Below are positions 52,746 to 63,329 of a stretch of 64,000 nt of DNA, one piece after another. A model generated the notes under the pieces. The model had not been told where the DNA came from, did no database searches, and saw only the letters and a list, made by a program, of their open reading frames with translations. The stretch's first letter is position 1. Each line of letters opens with the position of its first letter. Position numbers and translations under genes: made by a program. The stretch is from SLRI01 sp964460465 (GTDB lineage: Bacteria; Pseudomonadota; Alphaproteobacteria; Geminicoccales; Geminicoccaceae), in NCBI GenBank assembly GCA_964460465.1, contig CAYWSB010000002.1, positions 1 to 64,000 on the forward strand, written 5' to 3'.

Positions 52746-53450
52746 TCAGACCGAACGGGTAATGCCGCCGTCGATCCGGATACTCTGGCCGGTGACGTAG
52801 CTCGAGCGGTCGGTGGCGAGGAAGGCGATCAGCTCGGCGACCTCGTCGACCCGGCCGTAGCGGCCCATCGGGATGCGGGCGCGACGCTCCGCCTTCTCGG
52901 GCAGGCTGTCGATGAAGCCGGGGAGCACGTTGTTCATGCGGATCCCGTCTTTGGCGTAGCGGTCGGCGAAGAGCTTGGTGAAGGAGGCGAGGCCGGCGCG
53001 GAAGACGCCAGAGGTCGGAAAGTCGGCCTCGGGTTCGAAGCAGGCGTAGGTCGAGACGTTGACGATCGCGCCACCGCCCTGCGCCTGCATGACGGAAGTG
53101 ACGAGGCGGGCCATGCGCACGACGTTGAGGAGATAGTATTCCATGCCGTGCTGCCAGTCGGCGTCGCTGATGGCGAGCAGCTCACCCTTCGGTCCGTGCC
53201 CGGCGCTGTTGACCACGGCATCGATCCGGCCCCAGCGCCCCATCGCGGCCTCGACCACGCGCTCGAGGTCGGCGGGCTCCAGGCTGGAGCCCGTGACTCC
53301 CACCCCGCCGAGTTCGGCCGCCAACCCCTCGCCCCGACCCGAGGGCGAGAGGATCGCGATCTGATGGCCTTCCGCCGCCAGCCGGCGCGCCGCGCCGGCG
53401 CCGATCCCGCTGCCGCCGGCAGCGATCAGTGCGACCTTTTCCGTGCTCAT
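52746..53450 (-). CDS. short-chain dehydrogenase/reductase with altered active site
   Basis: Rossmann-fold protein of 234 aa. The nucleotide-binding motif reads LIAAGGSGIGAGAARRLAAE rather than TGxxxGIG; NSAGHGPKGEL stands for NNAG and NVSTYACFEP for the Ser strand. Where the catalytic YxxxK is expected the sequence is FPTSGVFRAGLASFTKLFAD, so Tyr is replaced and Lys is Arg. PGFIDSLPE and GQSIRIDGGITRSV complete the fold. So it is either a binding-type SDR or uses another chemistry. It is followed by the dehydrogenase gene at 51817. Confidence 0.8.
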   Translation of the reverse strand: MSTEKVALIAAGGSGIGAGAARRLAAEGHQIAILSPSGRGEGLAAELGGVGVTGSSLEPADLERVVEAAMGRWGRIDAVVNSAGHGPKGELLAISDADWQHGMEYYLLNVVRMARLVTSVMQAQGGGAIVNVSTYACFEPEADFPTSGVFRAGLASFTKLFADRYAKDGIRMNNVLPGFIDSLPEKAERRARIPMGRYGRVDEVAELIAFLATDRSSYVTGQSIRIDGGITRSV

Positions 53451-53514
53451 GACCCCCGTCCTCTCGCTGGCGCCCGAACCGACACCACCGCTGCCCGGCC
53501 GTCAAGATCGACGG

Positions 53515-54396
53515 TCAGCGCGCTGCCGGTACCGGCGGGGCGACGATGGTGGCGGGCGTCGGCCGCTGGCTCAACCAGACGCTGCCCAGCACGATCCCCA
53601 CCCCCACGAGTTGCCAGGGAGTCAGGGTCTGGGCGAGCACGAGCCAGCCGAGGATGACGGCGGTGATGGGGCTCAGGAGCCCGAGCGGCGCCACGATGCC
53701 CGGCTCGAGCCGGGCGATGCCGCGAAACCAGAGGAGATAGGTCAGGGCCGCCCCGATCAGGCCCATATAGACGAAGCCTGTCCAGTTGGCGGCGCTCAAC
53801 GGTGGCAAGGCCGGTTCGAAGAGGAAGGCCGCCGGAACCAGGAGGATGCCGCCGGCGCTCAGCTGCCAGGCGGTGAAGGTGACGGGCGAGACCGGCGGCC
53901 GCCAGCGCCGGCTCAGCACCGTTCCGAGCGCCATCGAGGCGGCCCCGACCAGGCCGGCTGAGACGCCCACGGGATCGAGGGCGGCGGCCGGGGTCAGGAT
54001 CAGGAGCGCCACCCCGCCGATCCCGGCGATGGCAGCGGCGACGCTGACGAGGCGAATGGGTGAGCCGAGGACGAGGTACGCAACGAAGATGACGATAAGC
54101 GGCTGGATGGCGCCGACGGTCGCCGCAGCACCGCCGGGCAGGCGGTACGCCGTGACGAACAGTAGCCACCAGAAGATCGAGATGTTCAAGGCGCCGAGGA
54201 CAAAGGCCCGCAGCCACCAGACGCCGGTCGGCAGCCGGCGGCCGATCAGCAGCAGGACGAAGCCGGCAGGGATCGCGCGCAGCATGGCGACGGTGAGCGG
54301 GTAGCCGTCGGGCAGAAGCTCGGTCGTCACCAGATAGGTGCTGCCCCAAATGGCGGGGGCCAGCGCCGTGAGAAGGACGTCAGCGGTGCGATTCAT
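53515..54396 (-). CDS. EamA family transporter
   Basis: Inner-membrane protein of 293 aa with ten predicted membrane segments in two EamA halves; APAIWGSTYLVTTELLPDGYP starts the first and MGLIGAALTYLLWFRGIARL the second. EamA proteins export amino acids or small metabolites, or are of unknown use. It may form a unit with the SDR and the dehydrogenase, 64 bp away. Confidence 0.85.
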   Translation of the reverse strand: MNRTADVLLTALAPAIWGSTYLVTTELLPDGYPLTVAMLRAIPAGFVLLLIGRRLPTGVWWLRAFVLGALNISIFWWLLFVTAYRLPGGAAATVGAIQPLIVIFVAYLVLGSPIRLVSVAAAIAGIGGVALLILTPAAALDPVGVSAGLVGAASMALGTVLSRRWRPPVSPVTFTAWQLSAGGILLVPAAFLFEPALPPLSAANWTGFVYMGLIGAALTYLLWFRGIARLEPGIVAPLGLLSPITAVILGWLVLAQTLTPWQLVGVGIVLGSVWLSQRPTPATIVAPPVPAAR

Positions 54397-54472
54397 GCGC
54401 CGCAGCCTTGCACCATCACGCGGCCAGCGACAAGCCGGGCGACAACAGCCGCTACGGCGCCACCCCCTCGCC

Positions 54473-56091
<1,619 letters not shown>

Positions 56092-56095
<4 letters not shown>

Positions 56096-57255
56096 GCTCT
56101 GGCTTTCGTTCTGGCGGGGGCTGCAGCGGGATCGGCGGCCGCCGTGACCTGGGTGTGCTCCTTGGGTGCGGCATCGAGCGCCAATGCCGCATAGGTTTTC
56201 CGCGGATCGAAGGCGTCGCGGACCGCCTCGAAGATGAAGATCAGGAGCGAGAGCATCACCGCCAGAACGAGGAAGCCCGAGATGCCGAGCCAGGGGGCGT
56301 GGAGGTTGTTGCGGCCCTGCGCCAACAGCTCACCCAGCGACGGCGAGCCCGGCGGCAGGCCGAAGCCCAGAAAGTCCAGGCTGGTGAGCGTGGTGATCGA
56401 GCCGTTGAGGATGAAGGGCATGAAGGTGAGCGACGCCACCATGGCGTTGGGCAGGATGTGGCGGAACATGATGGTGGCGTTGCCGACACCCAGGGCCCGG
56501 GCCGCGCGGACGAAGTCAAGATTGCGGGCGCGCAGGAACTCGGCCCGGACGACGTCGACCAGGGCCATCCAGCTGAACAGCAGCATGAGGCCCAGGAGCC
56601 ACCAGAAGCTGGGCGTGACGACCGAGGCCAGGATGATGAGCAGGTAAAGGGTCGGCAGGCCCGACCAGATCTCCATGAAGCGCTGGAAGCCGAGGTCGAC
56701 CCAGCCGCCGAAATAGCCCTGCACCGCACCCGCCATGATGCCGACGATGGAGGAGAGGATGGTCAGCGTCAGGCCGAAGAGGACGGAGATGCGAAAGCCG
56801 TAGATCACCCGGGCGACGACATCGCGGGCCTGGTCGTCGGTGCCGAGCCAGTTCTGCGCCGTCGGCGGCGAGGGGGCGGCGACACCGAGGTCGCGGATGA
56901 CGGTGTTGTAGCTGTAGGGGATGGGCGGCCAGAGGATCCAGCCGCTCTCCTCGATCAGCTCCCTGACGAAGGGGTCGTGGTAGTCGGTCGAGGTGGGAAA
57001 GAAGCCGCCGAACTCGGTCTCGGGGTAGTCGACCAGGACCGGGAAGTAGGTCTGCCCCTCGAAGCGGACCATGAGCGGCCGCTCGTTGGCGATGAACTCG
57101 GCAAAGAGGCTGAGGACGAAGAGGACGGCGAAGACGTGCAGCGACCAGTAGCCGCGCTGGTTCAGGCGGAAGTTCCAGAAGCGGCGCTCGTTGACCGGGT
57201 TGAGCCTGAGCCGGAAGCCGAAGAGGCGGGGCTCCTGGACCCTGGGCCGGGCCAT
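56092..57255 (-). CDS. yejE: YejE permease
   Basis: Permease of 387 aa, longer than DppC because of the N-terminal periplasmic insertion typical of YejE (NERPLMVRFEGQTYFPVLVD, FPTSTDYHDPFVRELIEESG). NWLGTDDQARDVVARVIYGF is the DppC-like motif and VRAARALGVGNATIMFRHIL the EAA-like loop. The C-terminal tail of 25 residues is not conserved. It overlaps yejB by one base. Confidence 0.92.
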
Positions 57256-58355
57256 CAGACGTCGCGCCGCTCGAAGTCGATCCTGGGATCGACGAGGACG
57301 TAGGTGAGGTCCGAGATCAGCTTCACGACGAGGCCCAGAAGCGTGAACATGAAGAGCGAGCCGAACATCACCGGGTAGTCGCGCCGCAGCGCCGCCTCGA
57401 AGCCCAGGAGGCCCAGGCCGTCGAGCGAGAAGATGATCTCGATGAGCAAGGCGCCGGTGAACAGGATGCCGATGAACGCACCGGGGAACCCCGCGATCAC
57501 GATCAGCATCGAGTTCCGGAAGACGTGGCGGTAGAGGACCTGGCGCTCGTCCAGGCCCTTGGCCCGGGCGGTCATGACGTACTGCTTGTTGATCTCGTCG
57601 AGGAAGCTGTTCTTGGTCAGCATGGTGAGGCCGGCGAACGCACCGATCGTAAGGGCGAGCAGCGGCAGCGTCATGTGCCAGAAATAGTCGACGATTCGCA
57701 TCGGCCAGGAGAGCTCGTGCCAGTTGTCCGAGACGAGGCCGCGCAGCGGGAACCAGTCGAGATAGCTGCCGCCGGCGAAGACGACGATCAGCAGGATCGC
57801 GAAGAGGAAGCTCGGGATGGCGTTGCCGACGATGACGACCGCACTGGTCCAGACGTCGAAGGTCGAGCCGTCCCTGACCGCCTTCCTGATGCCGAGCGGG
57901 ATCGAGATCAGGTAGGTCAGCAGCGTCGTCCAGAGGCCCAAGGAGATCGAGACGGGCAGCTTCTCGGCGATGAGCTGGGTGACCGTCTTGTCGGAGAAGA
58001 AGCTCCGGCCGAAGTCGAGGCGGACATAGTTGCCGAGCATCATGAAGAAGCGCTCGTGCGCCGGCTTGTCGAAGCCGTACATCCGCTCGATCTCGGCAAT
58101 GAAGCGCGGGTCGAGGCCCTGGGCCCCGCGATAGCCGCTGTCGCTGCCGTCGCCGACCTGCCGCTGCGCGGCCTCGCCGCCTTGCGCGGCACCGGTGAGC
58201 CTGGCCGTGCTCTCGATCGCGGTGCCCGAGATCTCGGCGATCATCTGCTCGACCGGGCCACCCGGGGCCGCCTGGATGACGATGAAGTTGACCACCATGA
58301 TCCCGAACAGGGTCGGGACGATGAGCAGCAGCCGGCGGACGATGTAGGCGAGCAT
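57255..58355 (-). CDS. yejB: YejB permease
   Basis: Permease of 366 aa. YRRLLLIVPTLFGIMVVNF-like N-terminal segment (YIVRRLLLIVPTLFGIMVVN), a YejB-specific long periplasmic loop with YGFDKPAHERFFMMLGNYVR and FGRSFFSDKTVTQLIAEKLP, and the EAA-like loop YVMTARAKGLDERQVLYRHV. Starts at ATG 58355, 32 bp after the yejA stop. Confidence 0.92.
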   Translation of the reverse strand: MLAYIVRRLLLIVPTLFGIMVVNFIVIQAAPGGPVEQMIAEISGTAIESTARLTGAAQGGEAAQRQVGDGSDSGYRGAQGLDPRFIAEIERMYGFDKPAHERFFMMLGNYVRLDFGRSFFSDKTVTQLIAEKLPVSISLGLWTTLLTYLISIPLGIRKAVRDGSTFDVWTSAVVIVGNAIPSFLFAILLIVVFAGGSYLDWFPLRGLVSDNWHELSWPMRIVDYFWHMTLPLLALTIGAFAGLTMLTKNSFLDEINKQYVMTARAKGLDERQVLYRHVFRNSMLIVIAGFPGAFIGILFTGALLIEIIFSLDGLGLLGFEAALRRDYPVMFGSLFMFTLLGLVVKLISDLTYVLVDPRIDFERRDV

Positions 58356-58387
58356 CTGGGCGTTCTAGCCCGATCCCGGGCCGCTGG

Positions 58388-60241
58388 CTATTCGGTCACC
58401 GGCTCGAGGTTGAGGTCCCCCTGGCGGCGCGCGACGCGCTCGGCCTTCGCCGGATCGACCCACCAAGCCTGGAGGTCGAGGCCGTAGCGCGGGTCGATGG
58501 CCGGGCGGTCGAACTTGTCCCAGTAGGCGACCCGGGTCACCGGCGAGTACCAGTGCGGGATGACGTAGTGGCCGAAGAGCAGGACGCGATCGAGGGCGCG
58601 CGTCGCGGCCACGAGATCGTCGCGGTCCTCGGCGGTGATCACCCGCTCGATCATGGCGTCGACCACCGGATCGCAGATGCCGGCGTGGTTGCGCGAGCCC
58701 GGCGTGTCGCGGGCTTCGCACGACCAGAAGTCGCGCTGCTCGTTGCCGGGCGAGAGCGACTGGCCCCAGACGCTGACCACCATGTCGAAGTCGAAGGCGT
58801 CGACCCGGTTCTGGTACTGGGCGGTGTCGACCGTTCGCATGGTGGCGTCGATGCCGAGCCGCTCGAGATTGCGCAGGAACGGCCCGGTGATCCGCTCGAA
58901 GGCCGGGTTGACCAGGAGGATCTCGAAGCGCATCGGCTGGCCGGTCTCGGTGTTGACCAGCTTCCGCGTCGCCCGGTCGACTTCCCAGCCGGCCTCCTGC
59001 AGCATCTCGAAGGCGGTGCGCAGATTGCCCCTGAGCTCGCCCGAGCCGTCGGTGGCGGGCGCCTCGTAGACCGTGGTGAAGACCTCCTCGGGGAGCCGGT
59101 CGCGGAACGGCTCGAGCAGCGCCATCTCGCGCGCGTCGGGCAGCTCCTTGGCGGCGAGCTCGGTGTTGGAGAAGTAGCTGTAGCTCCTGGCGTACTGGTC
59201 GAAGAAGAGGGTCTTGTTCGACCACTCGAAGTCGAACGCATAGGCCAGCGCCCGGCGCACCCGCGGGTCCTCGAAGATCGCCCGCCTGGTGTTGAAGACG
59301 TAGCCCTGCATGCCGGTGCCGCTCTCGTCGGCGATCTCCTCGCGCTTGATCAGGCCGGCGTCGACGCCGGGGCCGGTATAGGCGGTGGCCCAGAGCCGGG
59401 CGGTGTTCTCGACGCGGAAGTCGTACTGGCCGGCCTTGAAGGCCTCCAGTGCCACGTTGGAATCGCGGAAGTACTCGTAGCGGATCTGGTCGTAGTTGAA
59501 CCGGCCCTTGTTGACCGCGATGTCCCTGCCCCAATAGTCGGGCACGCGCTCGTAGGTGATCGAGCGGCCGGGATCGACGCGGCCGATCCGGTAGGGGCCG
59601 CTGCCGAGCGGCGGCTCGAGGGTCGAGGCCTCGAAGTCGCGGCCCTCCCAGTAGTGCCTGGGCAGGATCGGCATCTGACCGACGATCAGTGGCAGCTCGC
59701 GGTTGACCACCCCGTCGAACTCGAAGACGACGCGGCGCTCGCCCTCCTCGCGGGCGCTTACCACATTGGCGTAGTAGGCGCGGTAGAAGGGGTGGCCCTT
59801 GGCCTTGATCGTCTCGAGGCTCCAGATCACGTCTTCGACCGTGATCGGCTCACCGTCGTGCCAGCGCGCCTCGGGGCGGAGCGTGAAGGCGACCCAGGAG
59901 CGGTCCTCCGGCATCTCGATGCTTTCGGCGAGGAGGCCATACTCGGAGAAGGCCTCGTCGTTCGAGCGCTGGGTCAGGGTTTCCCAGACCACGCCAAGCC
60001 CGGCGGCCGCTTGGCCGCGCAGAATGTAGGGATGGAGGCTGTCGAAACTGCCGATGGCCGAGTAGACCATCGTGCCGCCCTTGGGTGCCTCGGGGTTGGT
60101 GTACTCGAAATGGGTGAAGTCGGGCGGGTACTTGAGATCGCCGTGCATCGCGATGCCGTGCGCCGGCTCGACTGCCTGGACCGGTCCGAGCCCGGCCAAG
60201 GCCACCACGAGCGCTGCCGCAAGCATCGCCGATCGAAACAT
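58388..60241 (-). CDS. yejA: YejA-type extracellular solute-binding protein
   Basis: Periplasmic family-5 receptor of about 617 aa. Start at ATG 60241, with GGAAGGG upstream and a signal peptide at once (RSAMLAAALVVALAGLG); a longer frame to 60301 is not supported. YejA hallmark text HGIAMHGDLKYPPDFTHFEY and SYFSNTELAAKELPDAREMA is clear, as is RPEARWHDGEPITVEDVIWS. It is the first gene of yejABEF, transcribed from the 158-bp gap upstream. Confidence 0.92.
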   Translation of the reverse strand: MFRSAMLAAALVVALAGLGPVQAVEPAHGIAMHGDLKYPPDFTHFEYTNPEAPKGGTMVYSAIGSFDSLHPYILRGQAAAGLGVVWETLTQRSNDEAFSEYGLLAESIEMPEDRSWVAFTLRPEARWHDGEPITVEDVIWSLETIKAKGHPFYRAYYANVVSAREEGERRVVFEFDGVVNRELPLIVGQMPILPRHYWEGRDFEASTLEPPLGSGPYRIGRVDPGRSITYERVPDYWGRDIAVNKGRFNYDQIRYEYFRDSNVALEAFKAGQYDFRVENTARLWATAYTGPGVDAGLIKREEIADESGTGMQGYVFNTRRAIFEDPRVRRALAYAFDFEWSNKTLFFDQYARSYSYFSNTELAAKELPDAREMALLEPFRDRLPEEVFTTVYEAPATDGSGELRGNLRTAFEMLQEAGWEVDRATRKLVNTETGQPMRFEILLVNPAFERITGPFLRNLERLGIDATMRTVDTAQYQNRVDAFDFDMVVSVWGQSLSPGNEQRDFWSCEARDTPGSRNHAGICDPVVDAMIERVITAEDRDDLVAATRALDRVLLFGHYVIPHWYSPVTRVAYWDKFDRPAIDPRYGLDLQAWWVDPAKAERVARRQGDLNLEPVTE

Positions 60242-60266
60242 GCCTGACCCTTCCTGCGTGCCGACA

Positions 60267-60285
60267 GGCCGGGCACGACCCGGCC
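60267..60285. promoter_or_regulatory. hairpin in the yejA leader
   Basis: GGCCGGG (60267-60273) pairs with CCCGGCC (60279-60285) around CACGA. It sits 26 bp upstream of the yejA start, next to its ribosome binding site, so it may tune translation or stop readthrough from the cytochrome gene upstream. Upstream on the minus strand TTGCAT and TAAATG, 16 bp apart, could be a weak promoter. Confidence 0.3.
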
Positions 60286-60399
60286 GATCCTGCAGCAGCA
60301 TTTAGCCGTGCCGGCCGCCGATGCAACCAAAGGGTAGCTGCGCGGGGCGCCGCCCGGATTAAATCATGCCCATGAGCGACGCTGCGCGGCTTGCCTGGT

Positions 60400-61551
60400 T
60401 CACTGGATGTCGAGAGGCTTCGGGTCGTCGCTCAGGCTGTGCAGATAGGCGATCACCGCGGCGCGGTCGGCCTCGTTGCGCAGGCCGGCGAAGGCCATGC
60501 GGTTGCCCGGCGCGAAGCCGCGCGGATTCTCGAGGTAGGCGTTAAGCTTGTCGACGGTCCAGATGCCCGCAATGCTGGTGAGTGCATCAGAGTAGTTGAA
60601 GCCCTCGTGGTGACCAACATCGGCACCGAAGACCCCCCAGAGGTTAGGGCCGACCCGGTTCTGCCCGCCCTGGTCGACGGTGTGGCAGGCGGCGCACTGG
60701 CGAAACGTGCGCTCGCCGTCGGCAGGATCGGCGGCGGCCACCATCGCGACCATCGGGCTCGCGTCGGCGGTCGCGGCCGCGGCGGGCTCCTCGGCAGCGG
60801 CGGCCGTCTCCTCTGCCGCGGCGGGCTCCTCGGCGGCGGCGGCCGTCTCCTCTGCCGCGGCGGGCTCCTCGGCAGCGGCGGCCGTCTCCTCTGTCGCGGC
60901 GGGCTCCTCGGCGGCGGCGGCCGTCTCCTCTGTCGCGGCGGGCTCCTCGGCAGCAGCGGCCGGCGGCTCGGCGACGGGCTCCTCGGCCAAGGTGGCCGCG
61001 GTCTCGGCCTCGGCAGCGGGCAGCGGGAGGGGGTCGTGCGACAGCCCGCGCAAATAGGCGATGAGGTTGGCGCGGTCGGCGGCATTGCGCAGGCCGGCAT
61101 AGCTCATCGAGGTGCCGGGCGCCCAGCCGCGCGGATTGGCGAGGAAGGCATCCAGCTTCTCGTAAGTCCACTCGCCGTCGATGCCCTGCAAGGCCGCGGA
61201 GTAGTTGAACCCGGCAACACTGGCGATGTCGCGGCCAAGGACGTTCCAGAGATACGGGCCGACGCGGTTGTCGCCACCCTCGTTGAACACGTGGCAGGCG
61301 GTGCACTGGCGGGTGATGGTCTCGCCAGCGGCCGGATCGGCGGATGCCAGGAGGACGGCGAGCGACGGGCCCTCGGCCTCAGGGGCCGCGGTATCGGCCG
61401 GCGCTTCCTCCGGCACGACCACGCTAAAGGCGTGCTGCTGCAGCGGCTGCGGCCGGTAAAGAATGCCAGCGAACACACCGGCGCCGACGGCGATGATACC
61501 TGCAGTGAGCACGCCTGCGATCAGCTTGTTCGTTTCGAGGGATGATGCCAT
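60400..61551 (-). CDS. membrane-anchored cytochrome c with two haem domains
   Basis: Protein of 383 aa. An N-terminal membrane anchor (LIAGVLTAGIIAVGAGVFAG) is followed by a first class-I cytochrome domain (CTACHVFNEGGDNRVGP, Met in GTSMSYAGLRN), a low-complexity Ala/Glu linker of about 70 residues, and a second, very similar cytochrome domain (CAACHTVDQGGQNRVGP, Met in GNRMAFAGLRN). The normal alphaproteobacterial membrane cytochrome c-552/CycM type has one haem domain, so this is a duplication-fusion. It would carry electrons between the bc1 complex and the oxidase at the periplasmic face. Divergent from kdsB. Confidence 0.88.
   Translation of the reverse strand: MASSLETNKLIAGVLTAGIIAVGAGVFAGILYRPQPLQQHAFSVVVPEEAPADTAAPEAEGPSLAVLLASADPAAGETITRQCTACHVFNEGGDNRVGPYLWNVLGRDIASVAGFNYSAALQGIDGEWTYEKLDAFLANPRGWAPGTSMSYAGLRNAADRANLIAYLRGLSHDPLPLPAAEAETAATLAEEPVAEPPAAAAEEPAATEETAAAAEEPAATEETAAAAEEPAAAEETAAAAEEPAAAEETAAAAEEPAAAATADASPMVAMVAAADPADGERTFRQCAACHTVDQGGQNRVGPNLWGVFGADVGHHEGFNYSDALTSIAGIWTVDKLNAYLENPRGFAPGNRMAFAGLRNEADRAAVIAYLHSLSDDPKPLDIQ
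60779..60960 (-). repeat. 39-bp tandem repeats coding an Ala/Glu linker
   Basis: About four and a half 39-bp units coding for EETAAAAEEPAAT/A thirteen-residue repeats within the cytochrome linker. Units differ only by few bases (GCC/GTC, CAG/GCG). Such in-frame repeats are length-variable and could differ between strains. Confidence 0.85.
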
Positions 61552-61699
61552 AGGAGTGCCCGTTCCTCAGTCTGCCGAAGTCGCCGCGCCGAGCGCTCCC
61601 GCCCGGACAATCGAAGGGGTCGGTAGCGGAGGCGGCCATCGACCGTCAAGCTGCCACCGTGTCGCGACGGCGCCTAAGACTAGCGAGTGGAGGCGTCTC

Positions 61700-62464
61700 G
61701 TGGGTTCGCGAGAGAAATCGGGCGGCAATTCGTCGCGCAACGTGATCATGATCCCGGCGCGCCTGCCGTCGACCCGGCTGCCGAACAAGCCATTGGCACC
61801 GATCGCGGGCGAACCGATGATCGTGCACGTCTGGCGCCGCGCGGTGGAAGCGGCGGTGGGCCCGGTCGTGGTCGCCTGCGCGGAGGCCGCGATCAAGGAG
61901 GTGATCGAGGCGGTGGGCGGGACGGCGGTGCTCACCGACCCCGCCTTGCCCTCCGGCACCGACCGCATCTACGCGGCGCTCCGCGAGATCGACCCCGACG
62001 GGCGGGTCGAGCGGGTGATCAACCTGCAGGGCGACATGCCGACGATCGATCCCGGCTGCCTCGCCGCCGTGCTCGAGCCACTCGACGCGCTCGGCGTCGA
62101 CATCGGCACGCTCGCCAACGCCACCACCGATCCCGAGGAACGCGAGGACCCCAATACGGTCAAGGCCGTCTTCTCCTTCAAGGGTGACGACATCGGCGAG
62201 GCGCTCTACTTCACACGCGCTCCCGCTCCCTGGGGCGAGGGTCCTGTCTACCACCATATCGGCATCTACGCCTTCACCCGGGCGGCGATCGACCGCTTTG
62301 CCGCACTGCCGCCGAGCCCGCTCGAGCAGCGCGAGAAGCTCGAGCAGCTCCGCGCCCTCGAGAACGGTATGCGGATCGGCGTGAAGCTCGTAAAAGCCGT
62401 GCCCTTCGGGGTCGACACCCCGCACGACCTCGAGAAGGCACGAAAGATCCTTGGCCATGGCTGA
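61700..62464 (+). CDS. kdsB: 3-deoxy-manno-octulosonate cytidylyltransferase
   Basis: Cytosolic enzyme of about 254 aa that activates Kdo with CTP for lipopolysaccharide core synthesis. I start at GTG 61700 because GGAGG at 61689-61693 is well spaced and the length is normal; a frame open to 61463 is shadow. Motifs: IMIPARLPSTRLPNKPLAPI, LPSGTDRIYAALREI, INLQGDMPTIDP and FGVDTPHDLEKARKILG. It overlaps pheA by 8 bp. Confidence 0.93.
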   Translation: MGSREKSGGNSSRNVIMIPARLPSTRLPNKPLAPIAGEPMIVHVWRRAVEAAVGPVVVACAEAAIKEVIEAVGGTAVLTDPALPSGTDRIYAALREIDPDGRVERVINLQGDMPTIDPGCLAAVLEPLDALGVDIGTLANATTDPEEREDPNTVKAVFSFKGDDIGEALYFTRAPAPWGEGPVYHHIGIYAFTRAAIDRFAALPPSPLEQREKLEQLRALENGMRIGVKLVKAVPFGVDTPHDLEKARKILGHG

Positions 62465-63329
62465 CACTTCGCCCGAACCTGCCGCCCATCCGGACCGCCG
62501 CATCGCCTTTCAGGGCCGGCCCGGCGCTTATTCCCACATGGCCTGCCGCCAGGCCTTCCCGGATTTCGAGCCCCTACCCTGCGAGACCTTCGAGACCGCC
62601 TTCGCCGCAACGCGCGACGGAGAGGCACGATATGCGATGATCCCGGTCGACAATTCGGTCGCCGGCCGGGTCGCCGACGTGCATCATCTGATGCCGCATT
62701 GCGGGCTGCACATCGTGGGCGAGCAGTTCCTCCGGGTGAACCACCATCTCCTGGCCGTGCCGTCGGCCAGCATGGCGACCGTGAAGTGGGTGCACAGCCA
62801 CGTCCATGCCCTCGGCCAGTGCCGCAACTTCATCCGCGAGCACGCGCTGAAGGCCGTGGTGGCGGCCGACACCGCGGGTGCGGCGGCTGATATCGCGGCC
62901 GAGGGCGATCCGGCGCACGCGGTGATTGCGTCCCGGCTCGCGGCCGAGATCTACGGCCTGCAGATCCTGACATCCGACGTCGAGGACGCCGAGCACAACA
63001 CCACGCGCTTTCTCGTGCTGGCGCGGGAGCCGCGCTATCCGGGGGTGAAGGACGGGCCGGTGATCACCAGCTTCCTGTTCAAGGTCAGGAACGTGCCGGC
63101 CGCGCTTTACAAGGCCATGGGCGGCTTCGCCACCAACGGCATCAACATGCTCAAGCTCGAGAGCTACATCGATCCCACCTTCCAGCAGGCGCAGTTCTAC
63201 GCCGACATCCTCGGACACCCGGAGGACGAGGCGGTCCGCTTCGCCATGGAGGAGCTGCGCTTCTTCGCGCATCACGTCGAGATCTTCGGCGTTTATCCTG
63301 CCTCACCGTTCCGGGCGCGGCTGCGCTAG
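62457..63329 (+). CDS. pheA: prephenate dehydratase
   Basis: Cytosolic enzyme of about 290 aa for phenylalanine synthesis: prephenate to phenylpyruvate. Catalytic domain (about 15-190) with IAFQGRPGAYSHMACRQAFP, IPVDNSVAGRVADVHHLMP and EHNTTRFLVLAR (TRF motif). C-terminal ACT domain (about 205-280) with NVPAALYKAMGGFATNGINM and KLESYIDPTFQQAQFYADIL, which should bind phenylalanine for feedback. There is no chorismate mutase part. The ATG at 62457 overlaps kdsB. Confidence 0.94.
   Translation: MADTSPEPAAHPDRRIAFQGRPGAYSHMACRQAFPDFEPLPCETFETAFAATRDGEARYAMIPVDNSVAGRVADVHHLMPHCGLHIVGEQFLRVNHHLLAVPSASMATVKWVHSHVHALGQCRNFIREHALKAVVAADTAGAAADIAAEGDPAHAVIASRLAAEIYGLQILTSDVEDAEHNTTRFLVLAREPRYPGVKDGPVITSFLFKVRNVPAALYKAMGGFATNGINMLKLESYIDPTFQQAQFYADILGHPEDEAVRFAMEELRFFAHHVEIFGVYPASPFRARLR

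Noticed and set aside
60680..61057. Plus-strand Ala/Ser-rich frame across the cytochrome linker
   Set aside because: It is the complement of the 39-bp repeat that codes the Ala/Glu linker; no start context.
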